DNA of 64,000 nt from Roseateles sp. XES5 (GTDB taxonomy: Bacteria; Pseudomonadota; Alphaproteobacteria; Rhizobiales; Rhizobiaceae), in assembly GCF_020535545.1 (NCBI RefSeq), contig NZ_CP084752.1, positions 1,347,501 to 1,411,500 of the forward strand, read 5' to 3'. Of this stretch, positions 7,781-16,185 are shown one piece after another. Under the pieces are notes generated by a model. The model did not search any database, was not told the DNA's origin, and saw nothing but the letters and a program-made list of their open reading frames with translations. The stretch's first letter is position 1; each line of letters opens with the position of its first letter. The position numbers and the translations under genes were made by a program.

Positions 7781-9625
7781 ATGCTCGCCAAGAAATACAG
7801 ACCCCTCGCCGCCGGCCTCATCGCCAGCCTTGCCGGCGCGCTCGCGCTCTTCAGCCTCGGCGAGACGGCGCTGGAGCAGCAGCGCGAATATTATTTCGAT
7901 GCGTTGACGCAGACGGTGCCAGCCGCCCAGAGCGACCGCATCATCGTCGTCGACATCGACCGCAAGGCCTTCCAGGGCGCGGCAAACAAGGACTGGACAC
8001 GGGCGCAGACGGCCGAACTCGTCGACCGGCTCGCCGCCGCAAAGCCGGCCGCCATCGCCTTCGACTTCATCTTCAGCACGGATTGCGCGCCGGAAGAGCC
8101 CGCCAATGCGGCGCTCGCCACGGCCATCGGCAAGGTGCCGACCGTGCTCGGCTTCCTGATCGGCGAGACGCCCGACGGCGCGCCGCACCCCGTGCCGAAG
8201 CTTGCCCTGCAGCGGCCCGTCACCGTGCCGGATCTCTGGTTCATCGACGGCACGGAAAGCTCCTGCGCCTTCCTGCAGGACAAGGCGAGCGCTGCGGCGG
8301 CCGCCTTCCTCGTCGGCGACGAGGATGCCGTGGTGCGCCGGGTGCAGGCCTATGCCATTGTCGGCAATGCGGCCTATCCGGCGCTCGGCGTGGAAGCGGC
8401 GCGTCTGGCGGCAGGCGCCAGGACGCCGGTGCTCGGCGGCAATCCGCCGTGGCTGCGCCATGACGGGCGCATTCTCCGGCTCGACGAGGACGGGAGCCTG
8501 CGCTTCGTCGCCGGCAGCGCCGCGACCATCGCTGCCCGCACCTTTTCCGCCGGGGACGTGGTGGGGGGCCGGGTTCCGGCCGACGGCATCGCCGGCAAGG
8601 TCGTGCTGATCGGCAGCAGTCTGCCCAATCTCGGTGGCCTGCGCACCAGCGCCTCGCTGCCGCTCGAACCCTCCGTGCAGATCCATGCGGATGTGGCGAA
8701 TGCCATCATCACCGATCACATCCCGACGCGCGATCTCGGCCTCCTGCCGGTCGAAGCGGGCTTTGCCTTCGTCTTCGGCGCGGCGGCGGCCTTTGCGGCC
8801 GCGCGCCTGCGCCCGCTCGGCGCGGCCCTGGCGGGCGTCGGCCTCGTCGGCTTCGTCTTCGCCGGTTCGGCACTGCTCTATGCGCGCACGGCGCTGCTTT
8901 CCGATGCCGTGGGCGTCTCGCTCATCGTGGCGACCGCGGCGCTCATCACCGGCCTCCTGCAATATGGCCATGTGCGCCGGGCAGAGGCGACGGCGCGGCA
9001 GCGCTTTGCACAATACCTGCCCCAGTCCGTCGTCTCGCGCTACATCGACAATCCGGACCTCGGCCGGGTCGCCGGCGAGGAACGGCAGGTGACGGCGCTC
9101 TTCACCGATATCGAGGGCTTTTCCGCCCTCGCCCAGAAGATCGGGCCGCACGATCTCGTCAAGCTGCTCGACATCTATTTCTCCGAGGTGAACGCCCTCG
9201 TCGCCCGCCATGGCGGCATGGTGGACAAGGTGGTGGGCGATGCGGTGCATGCGCTCTTCAACGCGCCTGACGATCTCGACCGCCATGTCGACAAGGCGCT
9301 CGCCTGCGCCGACGAAATCCGCGCGCTGACCGAGGAAATGCGCCGCCGTCCGGCCTTCCTCGACAAGGATTTCGGCCGCACGCGCCTCGGCGTCGAGACG
9401 GGCATGGCGGTACTGGGGGAAGTGGGGGCCGGCGGCAAACTGGATTATACCGCCCATGGCGATGCCGTGAACCTTGCCGCGCGGCTGCAGGACGCCAACA
9501 AGTTCCTGGGAACGCAAATCTGCATCGGCCCGCGTGCAGCGGGCGAGACCAGCCGGACGCTCCGCGCCATCGGCAACCATGAGATCCGCGGCTTCGGCAC
9601 CATGGATCTCTTCACCCTGGATTAG
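7781..9625 (+). CDS. CHASE2-domain adenylate/guanylate cyclase
   Basis: 614 residues: one N-terminal membrane segment (~8-27), a periplasmic CHASE2 sensor (~35-320), about three membrane segments (~325-395) and a class III cyclase domain (~430-600). Catalytic residues are present: metal-binding Asp443 (FTDIEGF) and Asp487 (VVGDAVHALF), base-selecting Lys483 and Asp561 (YTAHGDAVN), transition-state Asn564 and Arg568. The Lys/Asp pair favours ATP, so cAMP is the expected product. The gene is in tandem with a Crp-type regulator and convergent with a FecR-domain protein. The signal sensed by CHASE2 is unknown. Confidence 0.9.
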   Translation: MLAKKYRPLAAGLIASLAGALALFSLGETALEQQREYYFDALTQTVPAAQSDRIIVVDIDRKAFQGAANKDWTRAQTAELVDRLAAAKPAAIAFDFIFSTDCAPEEPANAALATAIGKVPTVLGFLIGETPDGAPHPVPKLALQRPVTVPDLWFIDGTESSCAFLQDKASAAAAAFLVGDEDAVVRRVQAYAIVGNAAYPALGVEAARLAAGARTPVLGGNPPWLRHDGRILRLDEDGSLRFVAGSAATIAARTFSAGDVVGGRVPADGIAGKVVLIGSSLPNLGGLRTSASLPLEPSVQIHADVANAIITDHIPTRDLGLLPVEAGFAFVFGAAAAFAAARLRPLGAALAGVGLVGFVFAGSALLYARTALLSDAVGVSLIVATAALITGLLQYGHVRRAEATARQRFAQYLPQSVVSRYIDNPDLGRVAGEERQVTALFTDIEGFSALAQKIGPHDLVKLLDIYFSEVNALVARHGGMVDKVVGDAVHALFNAPDDLDRHVDKALACADEIRALTEEMRRRPAFLDKDFGRTRLGVETGMAVLGEVGAGGKLDYTAHGDAVNLAARLQDANKFLGTQICIGPRAAGETSRTLRAIGNHEIRGFGTMDLFTLD

Positions 9626-9637
9626 GGCCGACCGACC

Positions 9638-9739
9638 TAGAGCATGTCAGGTTCAGATTGAACCAGACATGCTCTAAATTCTTTTGTTTTCGTTTGTCTT
9701 TTCGGGAAAATCGGTTCCCACTTTTCCCTGACAACTCTA
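9638..9739 (-). repeat. RIME (Rhizobium-specific intergenic mosaic element), copy 1
   Basis: About 102 bases beginning TAGAGCATGTCAGGTTCA with a long interrupted palindrome (9639-9675), followed by an AT-rich arm ending in TCTAG. The 37-base palindromic part is the exact reverse complement of copy 2 at 14367-14469, and the rest differs by only a few bases. Sequence and size match the RIME elements known from Rhizobium and Sinorhizobium. Its edge supplies the TAG stop codon of the fecR-like gene. It lies between convergent genes, where it may act as an RNA hairpin. Confidence 0.85.
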
Positions 9740-10372
9740 GCGGATGCCGACGCTGGCATAGGCCTCGCGGATGCGCGCCTCGCCCCATTGCGTGACCTTG
9801 CCGGGGGCTTCGCCCGGCCGCTTGATTTCGACACCCTCACCGCGCCCGACGGACGCCATGACGCCGCCGCCGGTGACCTCGACGCGGCCGTGCTCGACGA
9901 AGACGGCGAAGACGCCGCGGTTGGGGCCGGCGAAGAACTTGGTGCCGCGCACGCCGATCATGCCGAAGGCGGTGCGCATGGTGAGGTCGATCTTGGCGAG
10001 ACCCTCCGGCCGGTCGAAGACCATCTGGCCCGTGCCGAGCTCGATGGTGCCGCCCTGCCCGGCGATGAAGGTATCGATGAGAAGCTCCGTCTCGCTGCCG
10101 AGCAGGAGGCTGGTATCGTCGCCGAGCGCCAGTTCCGCAAAACTCTCCCTGCCGGTCGTCACGAAGTCATGATCCATCAGGCTCGCGCCGGCCTTCAGAC
10201 CTTCCAGAAGGTTCTCCTGACGGCGCGTCACCTCGCCGGTGATCTCGACCGCCTTGCCGATGACCGCGTTGGCCTTCGTCGCGCGAATACCGATACCCGT
10301 CAGCGCAAGCGCGCCGCCCGCAAGAAAGAGCCTGCGGCTGAGGGTGGGGCGGAAAACATCGAACGTGGTCAT
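9737..10372 (-). CDS. FecR-domain protein with twin-arginine-like signal
   Basis: 211 residues. The N-terminus carries SRRLFLAGGALALTG, a twin-arginine-type signal although short of the full consensus. It continues with a FecR domain (about 55-160) with repeating beta-strand patterns such as LALGDDTSLLLGSETELLI and FGMIGVRGTKFFAG. Here FecR is a stand-alone exported domain, not the anti-sigma FecR of iron transport; no TonB receptor or sigma factor is nearby. FecR domains are recurrent neighbours of CHASE2 cyclases, so it may act in the same periplasmic sensing process (inference). The TAG stop codon is contributed by the RIME edge. Confidence 0.85.
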   Translation of the reverse strand: MTTFDVFRPTLSRRLFLAGGALALTGIGIRATKANAVIGKAVEITGEVTRRQENLLEGLKAGASLMDHDFVTTGRESFAELALGDDTSLLLGSETELLIDTFIAGQGGTIELGTGQMVFDRPEGLAKIDLTMRTAFGMIGVRGTKFFAGPNRGVFAVFVEHGRVEVTGGGVMASVGRGEGVEIKRPGEAPGKVTQWGEARIREAYASVGIR

Positions 10373-10559
10373 GAAACACCTTTTGCGCGGGGCTGCCCCG
10401 CGGGGAGGAATTGAACCGATGGCGGCGGGCGCGTCAATCGCCCGGGCCGCCTTGCCTGTGTCCTATATGCACCGCTCGCGATTTCTTCTCTGTTCCCGTG
10501 GAAACAGACGCGCCGGCTGCGTCGTTTAAGCTGCGGTCATCCAATGCAGGGAGACGAGC

Positions 10560-11594
10560 ATGATCACGCGATCCACAGGAATGAAGACGGCTGGCCGCGC
10601 CCTTTTCTTCGCGGCCCTGCTGTTTGGCGGCGCCGCAAGCGCCCATGCCGACACGCTGTCCATCGAGGCCCGCTGCGACGCCGCGGCCGGCAGCCGCTAC
10701 GACACAACGCGCAACACGGCTTTCGCGCCGGTGGCGCTTGACGACATAGAGATCGGTCCGGCGCTCTCCGCCTGCCGCGAGGCCTATAAGGCCGGCGGCG
10801 GCGCACGCATGGCCTTCCAGCTTGCCCGTGCCCTGGAGCGCGCCGGCCAGTCTCTCGACGCCATGAAGCTCTATGCGGAAGCGGCCGCGCTCGGCCACAC
10901 CGTGGCGATGGTCAACTATGGCGGCATGCTGGGCAAGCGCGGCGATCCTGCCGGCGAATTCAGCCATTACAAGAAGGCCGCCGAACTTGGCGATCTGCTC
11001 GGCGCCTACAATCTCGCGGTCGCCTACCGTGACGGCATCGGCACCGACGTGAACGGCGCGGAGGCCGCCCGCTGGTTCGACAAGGCCGCCGCCGCCGGCG
11101 ACGAGACGGCCGCCTTCAATCTCGGCGTGCTCTTCGACGACGGCAGCCTCGTGCCGGAGGACAATGCGCGGGCGGCAGCCTTCTACAAGCTGGCGGCCGA
11201 GGGCGGCAATGTCGACGCCATGATCAATCTCGGCCTCATGCTGGAATCGGGCGAAGGCATCGCACAGGACCTTGCCGCCGCCGCCGGTTACTTCCAACTG
11301 GCGGCCGCTCAGGGCGACAGCTACGGCAAGCTGAAGTTCGGCCTGATGCAGCAGAGCGGCACGGGCATCGTGAAGAATGTGGAGCAGGCGGTGAGCAGCC
11401 TCGTCGCCGCCTTTGAGATGCGCGACGTGGACCTCGAGGTCATCCTGCGCGACCAGCCGGAACAGCTTTCGGCCGATGCGCGCCTCGCGATCAAGCAGGT
11501 GCTCGCCGCGCGAGACCTGATCGACGGCGCCGAGAATGCGGAGATCGATCCGATCACCCTCGGCGCCATCGAGAAACATTACGCCCAGCAATGA
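10560..11594 (+). CDS. Sel1-like repeat protein, exported
   Basis: 344 residues with an N-terminal signal peptide (cleavage probably after SAHA near residue 30). Four to five Sel1/TPR-like repeats of about 36 residues follow between ~95 and 290, for example YKKAAELGDLLGAYNLAVAY, FDKAAAAGDETAAFNLGVLF and YKLAAEGGNVDAMINLGLML. Such solenoids are protein-binding scaffolds; the partner is unknown. The start ATG follows GGGAGACGAGC. It converges with the next gene. Confidence 0.85.
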   Translation: MITRSTGMKTAGRALFFAALLFGGAASAHADTLSIEARCDAAAGSRYDTTRNTAFAPVALDDIEIGPALSACREAYKAGGGARMAFQLARALERAGQSLDAMKLYAEAAALGHTVAMVNYGGMLGKRGDPAGEFSHYKKAAELGDLLGAYNLAVAYRDGIGTDVNGAEAARWFDKAAAAGDETAAFNLGVLFDDGSLVPEDNARAAAFYKLAAEGGNVDAMINLGLMLESGEGIAQDLAAAAGYFQLAAAQGDSYGKLKFGLMQQSGTGIVKNVEQAVSSLVAAFEMRDVDLEVILRDQPEQLSADARLAIKQVLAARDLIDGAENAEIDPITLGAIEKHYAQQ

Positions 11595-11615
11595 CCGGGC
11601 GCTTGAGGGGCGGGA

Positions 11616-12650
11616 TCAGACGATCTCGCCCGCCTGCGGACCCCAGGTGTCCGTCATGGCGAAACCGTTCGCCAGCGGATCGGTCGGGTCGAGCGCGATC
11701 TGGTGCAGGCCGAAGGTCCAGCCGCGGCCGGTGATGGTGGGAATGATCGCCTTGCGGCCGGCAACGACCGTCTCGGCTGCGAGGCCCACCTCGAACTCGG
11801 ACCCGATGATCGAGCGCGAACGGAACGTGTCGCCCACCTTGGCAAGGCCGCGGGCATGCAGCGTCGCAAGATTGGCCGAATTGCCGGTGCCGCAGGGCGA
11901 GCGGTCGACGCGGCCCGGCCACATGGTGGTCGCGGTGCGCACGAGACCGTCGGGATCGCGGTCACGGAACATGACATAGGCGACGCCGTTGATCTCGGGA
12001 ATTTCGGGATGCACGATCGTCATCGACTTGTTGATGAGATCCTTCAGCGCCATGCCGGCATCGACCAGCGCGCGCGCATTGCCCTTCTCGATCTTCGTGC
12101 CGATCTGGTCGACGTCGACCAGCGCATAGAAGATGCCGCCATAGGAAATGTCGAAGCGCACGCGGCCCCAGTGCGGCGTATCGATCTCCACGTCCAGTTC
12201 CTGAACGAAGGACGGCACCATGGTGAGCTTGACCTTCTCGCAGCGACCGTCGCGGCAGGTGGCCGTCGCCTTGACGAGGCCAGCGGCCGTATCGAGCACC
12301 ACCACGGTCTCCGGCTCCTTCATCTCGACGATGCCCGATTCGAGCAGCGCCGTGGTGACGCAGATCGAGTTGGAGCCGGACGAGGCATGCGCCTGGTCAG
12401 CCTGAAGGATGATGAAGCCCGCGTCGGCCTCCGGGCGCTTGGCCGGCACCAGCAGATTGACCGAGCCGGTCGCGGCCGCGCGCGGCTCCAGGCACAGGAA
12501 GCGGCGCAGGCTGTCATCCACCGTGTTGATGTGGTTGAGCTGCTCGGCGATCGTGTTGCCGGGGATCTTCGGCACGCCGCCGATGGCCACCTTGCCGATC
12601 TCACCCTCGCAATGAACGTCCAGCAGCTGGATCGTGCGCTTCCATCTCAT
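11616..12650 (-). CDS. Proline racemase family, probable trans-3-hydroxy-L-proline dehydratase
   Basis: 344 residues of the proline racemase fold. The second catalytic cysteine is present at Cys253 (RSPCGTGNSAN). The position of the first catalytic cysteine is Ser90 in HASSGSNSIC. Racemases and 4-hydroxyproline epimerases need two cysteines; the Ser/Cys pair is known for trans-3-hydroxy-L-proline dehydratases, which form delta-1-pyrroline-2-carboxylate. This is a family-based inference. No reductase, aminotransferase or hydroxyproline transporter gene lies nearby, so the enzyme stands alone here. The start at 12650 (MRWKRTIQL) matches family N-termini. Confidence 0.82.
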   Translation of the reverse strand: MRWKRTIQLLDVHCEGEIGKVAIGGVPKIPGNTIAEQLNHINTVDDSLRRFLCLEPRAAATGSVNLLVPAKRPEADAGFIILQADQAHASSGSNSICVTTALLESGIVEMKEPETVVVLDTAAGLVKATATCRDGRCEKVKLTMVPSFVQELDVEIDTPHWGRVRFDISYGGIFYALVDVDQIGTKIEKGNARALVDAGMALKDLINKSMTIVHPEIPEINGVAYVMFRDRDPDGLVRTATTMWPGRVDRSPCGTGNSANLATLHARGLAKVGDTFRSRSIIGSEFEVGLAAETVVAGRKAIIPTITGRGWTFGLHQIALDPTDPLANGFAMTDTWGPQAGEIV

Positions 12651-12805
12651 GTCGGTATGCTCCGTTCTCGCCGGCCCGTGGCCTCTCTTCCCCTCTGATA
12701 TATCAGATTGCCGTCCGTTCCAACAGCTTTTCATGCGACAGGTTCGCGCGCTACGACTGGAACGCGGGCGCATGCGTCCGCCCCTTTCCGCCACGAGACC
12801 CTTCC

Positions 12806-13612
12806 ATGACCAAACTCATTGTCTTTACCGATCTGCACATGGTGCCCGAGGGCATGACCATCATCGGCCTCGATCCGTATCAGCGGCTGCTCGCCGGCAT
12901 CGCCCATGTCAATCGCTACCATGCGGATGCCGACCGGGTGATCTTCACCGGCGACCTGACGCATCGCGCCGACACGATTTCCTACGAGCGCCTGCGCGAC
13001 CTCCTCTCCCTCATCGAGCCGCCCGTCGCCATCACCATCGGCAATCACGATTACCGCGACCGTTTCCTCGAAACCTTTACCGAGGTGACGCCGGACGAGA
13101 ACGGTTTCGTGCAGCAGGCCATCGACTTTCCCGATTGCCGCGTCGTGCTGCTCGACACGCTCTTCGCCCCGCCCTACGACTATCCGCTGAGCCATGCCGG
13201 CTATCTGTGCGAAAAGCGCCTTGCCTGGCTCGACCGGACGCTGGCGACGGCAGATGGTCGTCCGGTGCTCCTCTTCATGCACCACCCGCCGCACAAGACC
13301 GGCTTTACCGGCATGGACACGATCCGCCTCAGCAACGAGGATGCCTTCTACGATCTGGTGCTCAGGCACGGCAATGTGCGCCATATCTTCGCCGGTCACG
13401 TGCACCGCACGATCGGCGGCTCGCATCGCGGCATTCCCTTCTCGATCTTCAAGAGCCCGGTGCACCAGCAGCCGATGCCCTTCGATGCGCCCAACGCCTC
13501 GCTTTCGGTCGACGAACCGGCCGCCTACGGCATCGTCGTCGTGACGGAGGAAGGCCTGCAGGTGCATAACGAGGACTACGAAATCGCCCGACGCGATTCG
13601 GAAATCGCCTGA
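12806..13612 (+). CDS. Metallophosphoesterase (cyclic nucleotide phosphodiesterase/GpdQ-like)
   Basis: 268 residues of the class III phosphodiesterase type. The metal-binding motifs occur in order: DLH near residue 9, GDLTHR near 49, GNHDYR near 74, MHHPPH near 157 and AGHVHR near 196. Relatives hydrolyse cAMP or glycerophosphodiesters; which applies here cannot be read from sequence. A cAMP role would be notable given the cyclase-Crp pair 3 kb away, but no operon links them. It is divergent from the hydroxyproline dehydratase gene. Confidence 0.85.
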   Translation: MTKLIVFTDLHMVPEGMTIIGLDPYQRLLAGIAHVNRYHADADRVIFTGDLTHRADTISYERLRDLLSLIEPPVAITIGNHDYRDRFLETFTEVTPDENGFVQQAIDFPDCRVVLLDTLFAPPYDYPLSHAGYLCEKRLAWLDRTLATADGRPVLLFMHHPPHKTGFTGMDTIRLSNEDAFYDLVLRHGNVRHIFAGHVHRTIGGSHRGIPFSIFKSPVHQQPMPFDAPNASLSVDEPAAYGIVVVTEEGLQVHNEDYEIARRDSEIA

Positions 13613-13664
13613 AGCCGGCGGTTAACGCCGGTCATACATCGTGATGGCCGGCGGCCGATCCGCG

Positions 13665-13689
13665 GGAACCGGATCGCGCATGTGACGTT
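13665..13689 (+). promoter_or_regulatory. EcfG (general stress response) promoter
   Basis: GGAAC at 13665-13669, a 16-base spacer and CGTT at 13686-13689. This is the exact consensus of the alphaproteobacterial EcfG sigma factor, 45 bases before the ATG of the DUF1236 gene. Confidence 0.75.
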
Positions 13690-13733
13690 GTCTTCGCCGA
13701 AGGGGTGGGAAACCTACTCTAAAGGAGAACGAC

Positions 13734-14369
13734 ATGCGTAAGATTCTGATCGCCGGTGCGGCCCTTGCCTTCCTTGGCGCCACCGCCGCCCATGCGGATG
13801 ACAGCGACAAGGAAGCCATCGGCGGCGCAGCAGGCGGCGCGGCCGGTGCGGCTGCGGGCGCGGTGGTCGGCGGCCCGATCGGCGCCATCGTCGGCGGCGT
13901 CGCCGGCTTTGCCATCGGCGCGGAAGCTGCCGTCCCCGAGGATGCCCGCGTCTATGTCATGGAAAACCCGACGCCTCCCGTGATCCTGCAGGGGCAGGTG
14001 ACCGCCGATACGCGCTTCGACGACACCGTGACGCTGACGCCGATCCCCGAACACCCCGACCTTGCCTATGTCTATGTCGACAACCGCCCGGTCATCGTGC
14101 GCACGGATAGCCGCCAGGTGATCTATGCGCCGGAAGTCGAGACGACGGCGAGCATTTCGGCCGATATTCCCGAGACGACGATCACCTATGTGGAGGGCCA
14201 CCCGTTGGACCCAGTCGTCTTGGAAGGGCCGGTGGAAGCGGGGGTGGTGATCCCGCAGGAGGTGCAGATCGTCGAGGTGCCGGAGAGCCCGAGCTACGGC
14301 TATATCTATGTCGATCAGCGCCCGGTTCTTGTCGACCGTTCGAGCCGCGAGATCATCTGGGTGCGCTAG
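13734..14369 (+). CDS. Exported glycine-zipper protein with two DUF1236 repeats
   Basis: 211 residues: signal peptide (MRKILIAGAALAFLG, cleavage near AHA), a glycine zipper (~30-65; GGAAGAAAGAVVGGPIGAIVG), then two homologous halves (~73-130 and ~143-211). Each half has a Y-x2-x(3)-P pattern, a V-x-L/I-x-G region and a terminal YVYVDNRPVIV or YIYVDQRPVLV motif. Typical of rhizobial envelope proteins of unknown function. An EcfG promoter upstream points to general-stress induction. GGAGAACGAC precedes the ATG. The TAG stop codon is the first triplet of a RIME element. Confidence 0.88.
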   Translation: MRKILIAGAALAFLGATAAHADDSDKEAIGGAAGGAAGAAAGAVVGGPIGAIVGGVAGFAIGAEAAVPEDARVYVMENPTPPVILQGQVTADTRFDDTVTLTPIPEHPDLAYVYVDNRPVIVRTDSRQVIYAPEVETTASISADIPETTITYVEGHPLDPVVLEGPVEAGVVIPQEVQIVEVPESPSYGYIYVDQRPVLVDRSSREIIWVR

Positions 14370-14469
14370 AGTTTGTCAGGGAAAAGTGGGAACCGGTTTT
14401 CCCGAAAAGACAAACGAAAACTAAAGAATTTAGAGCATGTCTGGTTCAATCTGAACCTGACATGCTCTA
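14367..14469 (+). repeat. RIME element, copy 2 (inverted relative to copy 1)
   Basis: About 103 bases from TAGAGTTTGTCAGGG to CATGCTCTA, the near-exact reverse complement of copy 1 (9638-9739). As in copy 1, the TAG at the same edge is the stop codon of the abutting gene. In both cases the final sense codon is CGC (Arg). Confidence 0.87.
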
Positions 14470-14506
14470 AGCGCCCAGCGAAATTGACAGGAGCGCAATT
14501 GACGGA

Positions 14507-14532
14507 GGCGGCCCCATCGCGGGCCGCCTTTT
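14507..14532 (+). terminator. Intrinsic terminator
   Basis: Stem GGCGGCCC/GGGCCGCC with a 6-base loop, followed by TTTTC. It lies downstream of the DUF1236 gene and RIME copy 2, and its end overlaps the stop codon of the convergent hydrolase gene. Confidence 0.75.
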
Positions 14533-15788
14533 CATTGACCGATGGCCGTGACCGTCGTGTCCTCGACGGAGTTGCCGAGGCGGCGCCACTGGTCGTCGTA
14601 GTTTTTGCGCGTCACCGGATCGAAGACGGCGATGGGCGTCGAGACGACGATGCTGGCCGCGCTGCCGACCGTCTGGGCGGTGCCGAGCGCGACGGCCCCC
14701 AACCGCTCACCGAAGCCGACCTGCGAATCCGTCACCGCCTGCCCGTCGATCAGGCGATTGCCGATGAGGCGCACGACCTCGGGGCTTTCGGCAAATTTGC
14801 CATGATTGAGCCGGTCGCCGGATTTCAGCGCGGTGAGGTCGAGCACGGTGATGCCCTGCTTTTCCAGCATGCTGCGATAGGGTTCTTCCGCTGGATTGAT
14901 CTGGCCGAGCCGGTCGACATTGCCGGAGATGCGGCGCGACAACGTCAGCGCGCGGTCATCCCGCGAGACGAAGAGCGTGAACTGCGGCCGGTCCTTGACG
15001 TTCGTGCCGATGGCCCGCAATTGCTGGCCGAAGACATCGACGTCGAGATCGGGCGAAGCGAGGATGACCTGCTGGATCTTCTTCGGCACGCGCCCGTCGC
15101 GGATCGCCATCTGCCGCAGCGTCTCCACCGCGAGCCAGGTCCCCATGGAATGGGCCATGATGGTGATTTCACCAACGTCCGGCGTATCGACGGCGGCGCG
15201 CAGCAGCTCTTCCAGCGCATCACGGGAATAGTTGGTGCTCTCCTTGTCGTAGGAATAGTCGAAGATGCTGGCGCGCGACGGCCAGGTGAAGATGATCGGC
15301 GCCGCATCCGTCTTGGAATCGTGCACGATCTGCGCGAAGCGGTAGACGGCATCCTCATAACGATTGTTGAAACCGTGCACGAAGACGAGCACGCGCCGGC
15401 TCTTCGGCAGGTTGTGACCGAGCCAGATCCGGCCCGCCTTGGCGGTCTCGATCGGCTTCACGCTGACGGTTGAGAAATCCTTCATCGGATCGGCCGGCAG
15501 CTTGGAAGGCCATTGCACCTGGCCGACCTTGCGCTTGCCATCCGGCGGAATGGAAACGACGATATCGCGCAGTTCGAGCTGCGATCCGCGCTCGCCGGAG
15601 AACAGCACGCCCGGCTGGTCGGATGGCGCGCGCGTCGTGGCAACGAGCAGGTCGACCGCGGAAACGCCCGGCGGCATCTCGCCGCTCGGCACCATCACGC
15701 CTTCCGGCCGGCCGGCACAGCCCGCCAGCGCCAGCACTCCGGCGAAGATCACGCGACGCAATACGCGCGGCCTCTCGCGGTTCGTCAT
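14532..15788 (-). CDS. Alpha/beta hydrolase lipoprotein (DUF900 family)
   Basis: 418 residues. The N-terminus has a lipobox ALAGC (Cys near residue 22) after a hydrophobic stretch, so it is probably lipid-anchored in the envelope. The domain from ~105 to ~330 is a DUF900 esterase/lipase-like fold with VLVFVHGFNNRYEDA (oxyanion region) and the nucleophile elbow AHSMGTW. The substrate is unknown. The ATG at 15788 has AGGAAGCGGGAC before it; an upstream in-frame ATG at 15836 would spoil the lipoprotein signal. Confidence 0.85.
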   Translation of the reverse strand: MTNRERPRVLRRVIFAGVLALAGCAGRPEGVMVPSGEMPPGVSAVDLLVATTRAPSDQPGVLFSGERGSQLELRDIVVSIPPDGKRKVGQVQWPSKLPADPMKDFSTVSVKPIETAKAGRIWLGHNLPKSRRVLVFVHGFNNRYEDAVYRFAQIVHDSKTDAAPIIFTWPSRASIFDYSYDKESTNYSRDALEELLRAAVDTPDVGEITIMAHSMGTWLAVETLRQMAIRDGRVPKKIQQVILASPDLDVDVFGQQLRAIGTNVKDRPQFTLFVSRDDRALTLSRRISGNVDRLGQINPAEEPYRSMLEKQGITVLDLTALKSGDRLNHGKFAESPEVVRLIGNRLIDGQAVTDSQVGFGERLGAVALGTAQTVGSAASIVVSTPIAVFDPVTRKNYDDQWRRLGNSVEDTTVTAIGQ

Positions 15789-16185
15789 GTCCCGCTTCCT
15801 TCCGCTTTTCTGTTTTCGCCAGTGCCGTACGGACACCGTTCACCCCCTGCTTATCCGAGCCCGGCCCACTTTTGAAGACGAGCGGCGACGAAGGCGGAAA
15901 ACCGGACGCACGAGAGACGAGGCCGCGTGGCATATCGGCCACGGCGAAGGCCGGGCAGCGGGCCGATTTCAAGGCCTGCAAGCCGTGCCAACGGCGATGG
16001 CGGCTCCTCGGAACAGGCATGCAAATATGTCACATCCCACCGAAAAACAGCACACGAAAAATCGACATTATCCCTTCTATATCAATAGGTTAAATGGAGG
16101 CTTATTTGCTCGGAACAGGCCGTTTTGGTATGTTTCAGACGGTGCCGGCGCCCTGCCGCACCGTTACCCCTTCAAAGGAAAATCC
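15789..16185. other. Gene-free stretch before the orphan Trp-rich gene
   Basis: About 400 bases with no convincing gene. The first part (to ~16010) is GC-rich and shows no recognisable feature. Bases ~16020-16130 turn AT-rich, for example ATTATCCCTTCTATATCAAT, and probably contain the promoter of the orphan gene at 16186. No repeat or attachment site was found. Confidence 0.5.

Noticed and set aside
10502..10540. EcfG-type promoter before the Sel1 gene (GGAAA...CGTT)
   Set aside because: The spacer is 18 bases and the -35 is GGAAA, so two deviations from consensus; chance match is likely.
12806..13612. Phosphodiesterase as a dedicated part of the cAMP module at 7-9.6 kb
   Set aside because: It is separated by several unrelated genes and is on a different transcript; substrate specificity cannot be told, so the link is only a speculation.
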